64,000 nucleotides of DNA from Bursaphelenchus xylophilus. Its lineage: Eukaryota; Nematoda; Chromadorea; Rhabditida; Aphelenchoididae. The translations under genes were made by a program, and so were the position numbers. The DNA lies in assembly GCA_904066235.2 (NCBI GenBank), contig CAJFCV020000002.1, forward strand, positions 8,122,001 to 8,186,000. The letters are read 5' to 3'. Every line of letters starts with the position of its first letter. The first letter of the stretch is position 1. Of this stretch, positions 1-9,698 are shown in pieces. The notes under the pieces were generated by a model. It did no database searches, was not told where the DNA came from, and saw nothing but the letters and a program-made list of their open reading frames with translations.

Positions 1-433
1 AAGTGCGACGCTCAGATTTTCTTTAAATTTTGCACACACGTCGGGCATAAACTAAATATCGATTCCTGAAAGTTTTAGCTCGCGCTTTGCACGCGCCACC
101 GAGATATGGAACTGTTTTTGTCGCCGAGAGAGTACGTGAAACGCGGAGAGCGGTCAGAGAGAAAAACGTTTTTTGGCCATAACTTTGGCAGTTTCGTTCG
201 GAAAAATTTGATTTTTTGTAGAAAAATTATCCTTTACGGTAGAAATAGGCATGAAACTTTTCGTGCCGAAATTCGGCAAAAAGTGTAAATTTTTTGCCGA
301 CTTTCGACCTAAAAATCTCGGTTGTTTCTGCAAAGCGCGAGCTAGGATTCTCGCATATATTTTAGAAAAAATTATTCTAAATTTGTGCCAAGTTTAATCA
401 AAATCTGAGCGTCGCGCTTGGGATGCTTCCCCT
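1..433. mobile_element. MITE family F, copy 1 (cut by window edge)
   Basis: The inverted-repeat element ends at about 433. Its outer ends read AAGTGCGACGCTCAGATTTT on the left and the reverse complement, with one mismatch, on the right. The same ends bound copies at 1644-2081 and 42728-43169. The first dozen or so bases of the terminal repeat lie outside the window. It has no coding capacity. The interior carries a conserved block around 'GCGCGAGCTAAAACTTTCAGG' that is also in the other copies. Confidence 0.8.
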
Positions 434-1643
434 TTAGTTCAAATCATCTATTTTTGAATGCTAAACAAACGACTTTAGCAAAGATAATCAACTACTACAT
501 ATGTAGTTTTTACAGTACATGTTGTTTTGCTTCTGTTTTCTCTCTTCAAGCTTCTGTCGTGGACATTTTATTTGCATATTTGGCCACCGCCGTCGATTTT
601 TATTTATTTTCGGATTTACCGCCTAATTTGAATTCCCGAATTCTCTTTGTATTCGATTATTTTGACATGTCTTTTGATCTTTTTTGTTTCTAAAAATTTA
701 CATAAGGCGTGAGGCAAGACCTTTGTTTGTATTTTTCACTTACATTATTACTTTATACATACTGGTTGACATACCAATAAAGTTTTTTAACTTAAAAAAT
801 TTTGTCTACTCTTCAGTTTTTTTTGTTGTTGTAACGTTGTGCAACTCGTTATGAAACCGGTTTGTGATACGAAAACGGAAGAGTGATGGACATCGGAAAA
901 TAAATCAGAAGCCAAAAACACCCGCAAAAAGGGCAAGTTCGTTGGGAACCTGGAAAAGGTCCGGGATGGTGTAAACAATCGGTAGCCAAAGTGCTTATAG
1001 TAAAGTTAGGGTTTGAGAAGTCCTGGGAAGTGATGTTTGGAAAAAAAGTTTAAAGAGAATCAAAAATTATGGAGTATTGAGTGTCTTGATAATAATGATG
1101 ACATAAAAATATCCCAGAATTTGCAAAAATTTAAATAAATTTGAACTTTGGGATCACCTTGCTACAGAAGAGCAAAATTAAAAGAAAAAAGTTTTACCGT
1201 TTATCTTCTAATCTTGTGAAGCCCTGGCTTGCAAGTCCCTATATTTTTTTTCTTCCGTCTTATGCAACATTACAACTATTCGAGGAATTCCAAACTGTCA
1301 AAACTAAAACCGGTTCAAATTATTGCCGAACGGTCTTTGGTGAGTTTGTTTGTAATCTCGCATCCAAAGAATCAACGAGACAAAGAGACAAAACAAAAAT
1401 CGCAAAAAGGATTTTGCGGATGTTAAAAAATCAAAAAATAAAAATCTTTAAAAGTTAAAGCGGCGGAAGAGCTGAATTAAATAATGAGAGATTGTTTAAT
1501 CCAGCGGATAATCTTGAGGGATCCGCGCGAGGAAAAGCGGTCAGATTTACTCCTAATTTTGTGTAGAGATACATACCAAAAAGTGATTTGTGAAAAATTG
1601 GTTGCAAATTTGCTAAAACCAATGAAGAAATGTATCCATCTTA
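434..1643. other. Intergenic, no gene recognised
   Basis: This AT-rich stretch lies between two MITE copies. Several ORFs of 60-105 codons occur, but none shows codon bias, splice context or a recognisable motif. I see nothing supportable in it. Confidence 0.5.
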
Positions 1644-2081
1644 CAAGGGAAGTACTTGAAGTGTGACGCTCAGATTTTGATGAAACTTGGCATAAATTTA
1701 GAATAATTTTTTCTAAGATATATGCGAGAATCCTAGCTCGCGCTTTACAGAAACAACCGAGATTTTTAGATCAAAAGTCGGCGAAAATTTAGGACTTTTT
1801 GCCGAATTTCGGCACGAAAAGTTTCATGCCTATTTCATAATGTTTCTACAAAAAATCAAATTTTTCCGCACGAAACTGCCAAAGTTATGGCCAAAAAGCG
1901 CTTTTCTCTCTGACCGCTCTCCACGTTTAGCGTGCTCTCTCGGCGGCAAAAATCGTTCGATATCTCGGCGGCGCCCGCAAAGCGCGAGCTAAAACTTTCA
2001 GGAATTGATATTTAGTCCATACCCGATGTGTGTGCAAAATTTAAAGAAAATCTGAGCGTCACACTTGGAGTACTTCCCCTG
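1644..2081. mobile_element. MITE family F, copy 2 (complete)
   Basis: A complete non-autonomous element of about 438 bp. The left end is CAAGGGAAGTACTTGAAGTG and the right end is the inverted TTCCCCTG. It is flanked on both sides by TTA, which fits the 3-bp TWA target duplication of PIF/Harbinger elements. The interior matches copies 1 and 3 closely, in the same orientation as copy 3. No ORF of significance. Confidence 0.8.
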
Positions 2082-2676
2082 TTAGCAAAGAATAGAGTAA
2101 CGAAAGGCTGAAAAGGCGACTAGGAAGACGTTTTTTGCCATAGCTAAATTTAAGCTTAGTCGAACTTGTAATTACTGTATATTATTGGCATTCACAAGGA
2201 TTGCATTGTCGTATATTCTCATAAATAGCCACCCAGAATGTGAAAAGGGTTGCCAAACCTTCTGTTTACGATCGTTAGTATTCTTAGGCCCACCTAATCC
2301 TTTGAAAGCCAGCAAAATAAATTGGGTGCGCGTATTTTACAAATATTCTCGTCAATTCTGAGTTGGTTTATTTTAACTCTAGAATCTGTGTTACCCAATT
2401 TTCACTTCGATTCAATAACCATTTCAATTTTATGACCAGAATTGCGATCAAAAATTTCAGACAGAATATTAACTCGTTGTACCTCAAGATTCTGTTAATG
2501 TCCTCTTTCAATTCCTGATTTTGCGTTTCGTTTACAACCCTGTAATTCCCATGTGTAATATTTTGCGACTTCCGCGGGTTTTCGTATTTGCAAATTGCAT
2601 TGTTTACTCATTAACTGCCCCGGGGAGAGAGGGCGTTTCCCACGCAAAAACGGTTTTTTCTTTTTCTTCTCGAGGC

Positions 2677-2683
2677 TATAAAA
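2677..2683 (+). promoter_or_regulatory. TATA box of the cuticle collagen gene
   Basis: TATAAAA in the context GGCTATAAAAGCGCAG, 58 bases upstream of the collagen ATG at 2741. The spacing suggests transcription starting near 2705-2712. A TATA box fits a strongly expressed, moult-timed gene, but the timing is inference. Confidence 0.7.
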
Positions 2684-2740
2684 GCGCAGAGGAGCGGTGT
2701 TCCGATCATCAGTGGCTTCTTCCACCTTCAGAAGACGGCC

Positions 2741-3755
2741 ATGGATCTCGAGAACCGCATTAAAGCTTATCGTTTCGTCGCCTACTCGGCAGTCACCTTC
2801 TCGGTGGTCGCAGTCCTCTCCGTCTGCGTCACTCTGCCCATGGTCTACAACTATGTGCACCATGTGAGACGTCAGATGCACAGTGAGATCGCTTACTGCA
2901 AGGTAAACTTTATTCGTTTTCCTTCTTCTTCCATACAGCAAAAGAAAACTCCCTGCAACTTTTTGATGACTTTTCAAGAAATCTCATATCTAATGATTAC
3001 AGGGATCCGCCAAGGACATCTGGTCCGAGGTCAACCAAATCCGCAGCGGCCCAGCCAACCGTACCGCCCGTCAGGCCGGCTACGACTCTGCTGTCGGTGG
3101 CGGACCCGCCGCCGTCTCCGGAGGCGGCGCATCCGGTGGCTGTGACGGCTGCTGTCTGCCCGGCCCACCAGGAGCTGCCGGTACCCCCGGTAAGCCAGGA
3201 CGCCCAGGAAAGCCCGGTGCTCCCGGACTTCCAGGAAACCCAGGAAAGCCCCCAGTCCAGCCTTGCGAGCCCGTCACCCCACCACCATGCAAGCCTTGCC
3301 CACAAGGACCACCCGGCCCACCTGGCCCACCAGGACCACCAGGAGATGCCGGAACCCCCGGAGCCCCCGGAAACCCAGGATCCGACGCCAGCCCAGGACA
3401 GCCCGGACCCAAGGGACCACCCGGCCCACCAGGACAGCCCGGTCAGCCAGGAGCCCCCGGAGAGCCAGGAGCCCCAGCCCAGAGCGAGCCCATCGTCCCA
3501 GGACCACCAGGACCAGCTGGAGATGCCGGACCACCCGGACCACCTGGACCCCCAGGACAGCCAGGAGCCGACGCCGGACCAGGCCCAGCTGGACCCAAGG
3601 GACCACCCGGCCCACCAGGACCACCCGGAAACGACGGACAGCCCGGTCAGCCAGGTCAAGCCGGCCCACCCGGAAGCGCCGGAGAGAAGGGAATCTGCCC
3701 CAAATACTGCGCCATCGATGGTGGAGTCTTCTTCGAGGACGGAACTCGGCGTTAA
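2741..3755 (+). CDS. Nematode cuticle collagen
   Basis: Structural collagen of the worm cuticle, secreted by the hypodermis. Two exons, 2741-2902 and 3003-3755, joined in phase 0 by a 100-nt GT-AG intron, give 304 residues. Exon 1 holds the N-terminal cuticle-collagen domain with one hydrophobic segment at about residues 13-36 ([20 protein letters not shown]). Before the helix lie HVRRQ (a candidate furin-type site) and Cys clusters (CDGCC). Gly-X-Y blocks follow, interrupted by [17 protein letters not shown] and later by APAQSEPIV. The C-terminus ends in [19 protein letters not shown], typical of C. elegans COL proteins. The start has a good context (GGCCATGG) downstream of a TATA box, and a polyadenylation signal follows at 3851. 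Long ORFs in other frames of exon 2 are shadows of its repetitive GC-rich sequence. I cannot assign a specific col number. Confidence 0.97.
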
Positions 3756-3850
3756 GCCCCTTCAGCTGGCCGGGCGATGGCCTCAACAAAGCCTTGCCCG
3801 GCCCGTTGTTGGCCTTCTTTGTATATTTACCGTGTTTCATAAAAAAGATC

Positions 3851-3856
3851 AATAAA
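3851..3856 (+). terminator. Polyadenylation signal, collagen
   Basis: AATAAA 96 bases downstream of the collagen stop codon, followed by a T-rich tract from about 3889. Confidence 0.7.
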
Positions 3857-4175
3857 TGAGTTGCACGGTTTGCGTTCTTGGGAATTCCTTTCTTTTTTTT
3901 CTAATTCTCATTAGCCAGAAACGGGTTTTGGGGCTGTAAAATAATTTCAAAAAAGTAGGGAAAGGGGTTCGGGAATTGAGACAGCGACGAAAAGATTTGA
4001 TCAATTATGGAGTCGAGTCAAACGTTTTGCAATTGGGAAGAAAAAAGTCACAAATTTAATACGGGGTCAGGACATCTCCCCCCTCTTTTCGGGCCCTGGG
4101 TTTTTTGGGTGATAAGTGAATATAGGGATAGAATAAAATACTCAAGACATTTACAAGGTTCTTCTTTATTTCCAA

Positions 4176-5362
4176 TCAAAGAATATACATGCTACCAGCA
4201 ATTGGATCACACTTTCCCACATCATTTGAATTTCCCACATTCCTTGGGTCCAAATGATTCATGGCAGGTGCAAATTCAGCTAGGTCAACGGACTTTCTGG
4301 AGTCTTCGGTCCCGGTCTTAGGCTTTGATACAGAGGCTTCTCCAAGCTTCTGGTTTAGCTTGGCATCTAAAAGGAAGCGTTATCAAATTTCTTTTACTTT
4401 TAAACCATCAAAAATCTATGCTAAACGCTCTCAAATTCACCTGCCTTTATCTTTCGTCCTCTTCCTCGAATATTCGTTTTGACTTGTCGACTGTCCATCA
4501 GTCACACTCCTTGATCGTGCTGTTTTCATGGGACAAGGCGATACAGCAACTTCTCTACAAAATCATAAAATTCTCAAGTCATCGTCACACTGTGTGACAG
4601 TTATATGTATAATAAGTAGTAATGTATACCCACAGTCCTTGAATTTTCTCAACTGGTTCCAGATCTATTTCCTCGTCAATTTGTTCGGCATGAAGGTTCA
4701 TATCCATCAGTGGGGCTGCGCACTTCTTTCGCTAAAAATGTGCACAGTGCAAAGAAATTTTAAAAAAATCTCCGCACAGTGCGGTGAAAATGGCAAAATC
4801 ATCAAGCCGAATGAGCAAGAGAATGAGCGAAATAACAAAAATCAAGAGGTAAGACATACAGAGCGGACTGTAGCCAAGTATTTCTTGGCCTTCTCAAGGT
4901 CACTTTTGCTGATCGATCGCTTCTTTTTCCTAAAAATACATCAAGCCAGCATAGATAACAAAGATGTGTCAAATTTTCATGATTTTATCGACTACGGAAA
5001 TCCTCCATGCAATAAATTAACCTTTCAGCTATACAAATGAAAGTAATTTATCTCCAATCTCTGTCAACTTACGTTTTAGTGATGTCATCGCTGGTAACTG
5101 GAGTGGCCGAAGTCTCATCTCCTGAGCCAGTTTTACTCACACTGGCCCTCCTTTCCCTAATCCCATCCTCGGTGCAGGACTTGGCGTTGGCTTTGGAGCG
5201 GATCTTGCGCTGACTTTGCGTTGTAACACTGTTCTCATTTCGATGAGAGCGGTTCGGCTTGAGACACGAAAAACAAGACCAAAAGATTGTTGAAGCCACA
5301 AAAATCAGGTAGAAAAGGAATCCGATCAACGGGGTATGGACAGAAACCAATCTACCAGACAT
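4176..5362 (-). CDS. Small single-pass membrane protein (3' end uncertain)
   Basis: I do not recognise the family. Three exons connect cleanly: 5073-5362, 4860-4929 and 4630-4731, with consensus donors (GTAAGT, GTATGT) and preserved frame. The protein starts MSGRLVSVHTPL, then has one hydrophobic segment (IGFLFYLIFVASTIFWSCF, about residues 13-31). A basic Ser/Thr-rich cytosolic-type region follows, with KKKRS and RKKC clusters and an acidic end. The 3' part is ambiguous. Joining a fourth exon (high end 4554) in phase 0 stops at 4498, giving 172 residues. An open frame at 4176-4366 next to a polyadenylation signal (TTTATT on + at 4164) suggests another 3' exon that I could not connect without a weaker splice site. 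An upstream TTG at 5398 was not taken as the start. It is the last gene of a compact minus-strand run. Confidence 0.55.
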
Positions 5363-5626
5363 TTTTCGATGCAAAACAGCCAATCTTGATGATGACAAAA
5401 GTGAAAAATGGTAACATTTTCAACAAATTTGATCCTTCACATTGTGAAAAATAAAAATAGAGTTGTAAATGTAGAAAGCAAAAGTCAGAGATCCAAACCT
5501 GAGAAAAGCGTAAGCTACAATTTTCTGATGAAAAAATTTGCAACTTAAACCTCGCTGACATCCATTCCAAAAATTTATTCAACTAAAACTTTAACAATTT
5601 CAAAACAACTATTAACAATAACAAAA

Positions 5627-5632
5627 TTTATT
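5627..5632 (-). terminator. Polyadenylation signal, MTO1
   Basis: AATAAA on the minus strand (TTTATT on +), 6 to 11 bases beyond the MTO1 stop codon at 5638-5640. Confidence 0.65.
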
Positions 5633-5637
5633 CCTAA

Positions 5638-8600
5638 TCATTCCCTAGCTCTCTGCTTATTGCTTTTCACATATCTGAGAAGTGCAATAAGTCCCTCTGG
5701 TGTCATCCCTTCGATTCTGGAGGCCGCAGCCAAGTTCAACGGCCTTAGCGAGTCCAATTTCTCTCGACATTCCAAGTTCAACACCTCGATGTTTGTGTAG
5801 TCCAGGTCTTCCGGTAATTCTGCCGACATTTCCTTCTTCATTTCCTCCATTTGTCTCATGTATCTTTCATGTTGAAGCGAGTACAATCCATCCAATCTGA
5901 GGCGTTCTTCAATATCCTCATTTCCGACCAGATCTTCCACACTTTTGAAAGCAACAGGATCGGCTGAGCAGAAGTCTTCAAGTTTCACATCGTACCGGTG
6001 CATCAATTCATAAGCGGAATGACCTAAAATAAAATCATAGGATTATTGATGACACGGTGATACCTCAAAAGGAAAAGAAAACATATTCGTTATGCGACTC
6101 ACATTTTGCAGTCGTCCTAAATTTGAATCCTTTTGATTCCAAGAGCTTCCCCCACTTGGGTAAGACCATTTCGACTCCCAGCAAAGCCTCTTTTAGCCGT
6201 TTAAAATCACTTTTTACTTTACTAAAGTGCTTCCATCGCGCTGGAGATAAAACTCCATACGGTTTGGCCTTCTCGGTTAGTCGGAGATCCGCGTTGTCCG
6301 GTCTGAAATCGGAGCGTTTTTACCGTAATTTTCGGGAAAGATTACGAAAGTTATGGAACTTTCTCGAAAATTTCACACCCTTCTAGAAAGTTGTGAAACT
6401 TCTAGAAATTTCTATCATGTGACCACATAAAGGTATAGGTGACAGCATGCGGACTGATATGTAACTTTTTTACAGACCAAACGTGGAAGAATGTCCGATA
6501 CAAAGTTTCTCGTTCGCTGCGCCCTACTTTACAACTACCGTAAAGGAATGAAAGCCACGGAAGCCACGACCGAAATCCAGGATGTTTTGGGCAAAGACGC
6601 CCTCTCCTACCATATGGCGAAGTATTGGTTCCAGAGGTTCAAAGAAGGGGACTATGGACTGGAGGACAAACCAAGGTCCGGACGGCCAACTGTGATCGAC
6701 GATGACGCCCTGAAAGCCATGATCGAGAGCGATCCCAAACTGACATCACGTGAACTTGAAGAGCTCCTTGGTGTTTCCCATTCCGCCATTCTGGACCATC
6801 TCCATCGGTTGGGCAAAGTGTGGAAGTACGGTCAATACGTTCCCCATGAACTTTCGGAGTGGCAGCTTATGGTCCGCGCCAACTGTTGTGCCCAACTTTT
6901 GTCGTACCACCGCACATTGAACTGGGTGACCAATATCGTTACTGGAGACGAGAAATGGGTCATGTATGTGAACCATACCCGCAAGCGTCAGTGGCATGGA
7001 CCCGGCCATCATGGTGAGCCAACCCCGAAACCCGAACTTCACCCAAAAAGGATTATGCTGTGTGTTTGGTGGACTTCTACGGGAGTTATTTATTGGGAAT
7101 TGCTCCCTGATGGTCACGCCGTCACCCCAGAAGAGTATTCGCGGCAGTTGGACCGCGTCGCCGAGAATGCTAGAGGAAAAATGGAACAAGTTTTCTTTCT
7201 GCACAGCAACACCCGGCCCGAGATCGCAAAAGTCGTGCGCCAAAAAGTGATGGAGAATGGCTGGAGTCTGCTGCCCCATCCGCAGTATTCCCCAGATCTG
7301 GCACCCTCTGATTACCACTTATTCAAGTCGCTGAGCAGCCATTTGGGAGCTATGCGGTTCGATTGTTTGGAGGACCTCAAAACAGCCCTCTCGGATTTCT
7401 TTGATTCCAGAGACCCCGGTTTCTACGCTCGTGGAATTGAATCCTTGCCGGAACGTTGGCAACGTGTAATGGATACCGACGGTGAATACTATGTTTGATT
7501 TCCTTTCCCGTTATTGTTATTAAAATAAATTTGTTTTGAAAAAACTTTTTGAATCAATTACTACAACTTTTGGTTAAAATTCCAACCTTACCTTAGATGA
7601 AGTCGAAACTCAACTCTCGATGTGAACATTCGATAAGGTTCTTTGACACCGAAATTGATCAAATCGTCAATTAAAACGCCCAAGTATCCTTCAGATCTGC
7701 AAATTGTCAATGGATCTTCTGGAGTCTCCAAATTTTTCCGTTTTTTCGATCGCCAAACACAATTTATCCCGGCCAGGACTCCTGAAAGCGCTCACGATTA
7801 CTCAATGACACTCTGTTCAAGTTCTCACAACCTTGTAAGACACTTGAAACTAAATTCAGCCCAGAAATTCTACTTTCGAAAGTTTTCCTACCTTGACTTG
7901 CGGCCTCCTCATAGCCCGTTGTCCCATTGATCTGACCCGCCAAGAAGAGCCCTTCCACTTTCTTTGTTTCCAACCAGGGCTGTAACTGCTTAGGATTGAC
8001 GTAATCATAATGAACTCCATATCCATATTGTAGTATCTTCGCCTTCTCCAATCCTTCTATCGAGTTGACAATCTGATCTTGGATCTTTTCTTCGTTTGTC
8101 ATCGTACTACCTTGCATATAAATAACGTTCGAATTGAGGCCTTCGTATTCGAGAAAGAACTAAAACAAAACACATAACAACAAAATTCTTATCTTACCCT
8201 ATGATTCAGCTTGGGAAATCGGATGACTTTGGTCTCCAAAGATGGGCAATACCTCGGTCCGGTCACTCCACCGGCACAATGCAGGTTTTGTGAGAGGTTG
8301 TCGTTAACTATTTTGACCACTTTTTGATTTGTGTAGCCGAAATACGTGGGAATCTAGAAAATAGGTATAAATAATGACTAAAATAATATAAAGATCAAAT
8401 CTAAGAGTTTAAACGGTAAGCTATACTCAATAATTGACCACATTACACTAAATTTTATATCCTGAAAGCTATATTTCTAGCTTCTCACCTGTTTCTCCAC
8501 ATCAATCCACAGTTTTTTTGTCATATAACTGAATGGAATCGGGTTTTGATCAGGCGGTGCTATTGTAAACTTGCTAAAATCGATTGTGTTGGAATCCAGA

Positions 8601-9489
8601 CGAGGTGGAGTCCCTGTTCGCAGCCTTCCGAGTTCAAATCCCAGCCTTAAAAATGTTTTCGAAAGCCCGTAAGAAGCTGGATCTCCGAGTCGCCCGGCTG
8701 GTCTGGATGTCATCCCTCGATAAATCTCGGCAGATAAGAAAGTCCCTGTTGTTATCATTACAGTATCCGAAGTTATTATCTGAAAAAACACTTGTGAAGC
8801 ATATTTTGGAGAAATTATATTCCCCGTAAAACAATTAGTCAGGAAATTCAAAAAAAAGAATCAAATGGTAATAAAATTAACAGTTGTTCTTACCGTTCCA
8901 TCATCAAGAACACATCCATTTATTCTTGTGGTGCCATTTCCTTCATCAAGAACAAGGTCCTCAACAGCTGCTTCCAAAACCATCAACCCCGGTGTGTTCA
9001 GTATTTCCTTCTGCATGTTCCTAAGGTAAATTGTACGATCCATCTGAGCCCTCAACCCTAGAACGGCCGGGCCATGTGATCTATTTAGTGCTTGGAATGT
9101 AATGGCTGATTGATCACAAACTCGAGGTGAAACTCCATCAAAAGCGTCCAGTTCCCTAAAGATCAGGGTCTATTAGCTTCTCCATTGAATTTAAGACGTA
9201 TTAGTGCCTAAATAACAATAAAAAAATTGAAATCAACTCACCTCATCAAATGTCCCTTGCCGATCCCTCCAAAAGACGGATTGCAACTCATAACACCGAT
9301 GGAATCCACTTTATGTGTGATCATGAGGACTCTTGAGCCACATCTTGCGGCCGCAGCCGCTCCCTCACATCCGGCATGTCCACCACCAACCACAATCACA
9401 TCGAATCTCTTCGATAGTTCGGGATCACTGGCTGAGATTTGCAGAAACCTTCGTGAGATCAAAGAAGAACGAGAAAAAGCCTTTAGCAT
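5638..9489 (-). CDS. MTO1: Mitochondrial tRNA uridine-34 modification enzyme MTO1 (GidA/MnmG family)
   Basis: FAD-dependent partner of GTPBP3/MnmE that modifies wobble uridine 34 of mitochondrial tRNAs. Eight exons (9242-9489, 8894-9155, 8489-8779, 8198-8353, 7892-8159, 7592-7781, 6103-6302, 5638-6023) all join in frame, giving 666 residues, close to the usual family length. Visible signatures are the Rossmann GGGHAG at residues 35-40, [14 protein letters not shown], the block around [51 protein letters not shown] and [24 protein letters not shown]. The basic, Ser/Arg-rich N-terminus ([15 protein letters not shown]) fits a mitochondrial presequence. ATG 9489 is used because the upstream frame offers only TTG. 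Intron 6 (6303-7591) is far longer than the others (38-135 nt) because it holds a mariner transposase gene on the opposite strand. The next upstream gene ends only 209 bp away. Confidence 0.96.
6491..7498 (+). CDS. Mariner-family transposase, full-length but with a catalytic Asp replaced
   Basis: Cut-and-paste transposase of the mariner (DD34D) clade, 335 residues, uninterrupted. The N-terminal half has two helix-turn-helix regions (about residues 5-50, and [21 protein letters not shown] at about 80-100). The linker motif appears as YVPHEL. The catalytic core has the first Asp in TGDEKW and the third in [13 protein letters not shown]. The second Asp, normally in an LHDNARPH-like motif, is Ser here (LHSNTRPE). 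The spacing to the third Asp is still 34 residues, so it is a substitution and not a misalignment. The enzyme should therefore not catalyse cleavage, although the frame is otherwise intact. An AATAAA follows at about 7524. I could not define terminal inverted repeats confidently. It lies in MTO1 intron 6, antisense to the host gene. Confidence 0.95.
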   Translation: MSDTKFLVRCALLYNYRKGMKATEATTEIQDVLGKDALSYHMAKYWFQRFKEGDYGLEDKPRSGRPTVIDDDALKAMIESDPKLTSRELEELLGVSHSAILDHLHRLGKVWKYGQYVPHELSEWQLMVRANCCAQLLSYHRTLNWVTNIVTGDEKWVMYVNHTRKRQWHGPGHHGEPTPKPELHPKRIMLCVWWTSTGVIYWELLPDGHAVTPEEYSRQLDRVAENARGKMEQVFFLHSNTRPEIAKVVRQKVMENGWSLLPHPQYSPDLAPSDYHLFKSLSSHLGAMRFDCLEDLKTALSDFFDSRDPGFYARGIESLPERWQRVMDTDGEYYV

Positions 9490-9698
9490 CAACCTTCAAG
9501 CTTCTAAAGCCAAAACAACACCCGGAAATATTTCTATTTGGCCGATGGATCAACCAAATCTTGGAAACACCTCAAATTTCGGAAAAAAAAAATATTTTTC
9601 TTTTTCTAGGGGAATAGTTGACTCATCCTCCAACATGGGTCATGACTTTCTTTATAACCGAATTCCGTTTATTTACGTTTATTGTTAGCTAAACGCAT

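Noticed and set aside
3097..3412. Simple tandem repeat or CRISPR-like array in the collagen region
   Set aside because: The periodicity is the 9-bp Gly-X-Y codon pattern, not a repeat-spacer structure.
2997..3859. Long ORFs in the other frames of collagen exon 2 (up to 252 codons on +, 220 on -)
   Set aside because: They are frame shadows of the repetitive GC-rich Gly-X-Y coding sequence, and the true frame continues from exon 1 with a perfect splice joint and a typical collagen end.
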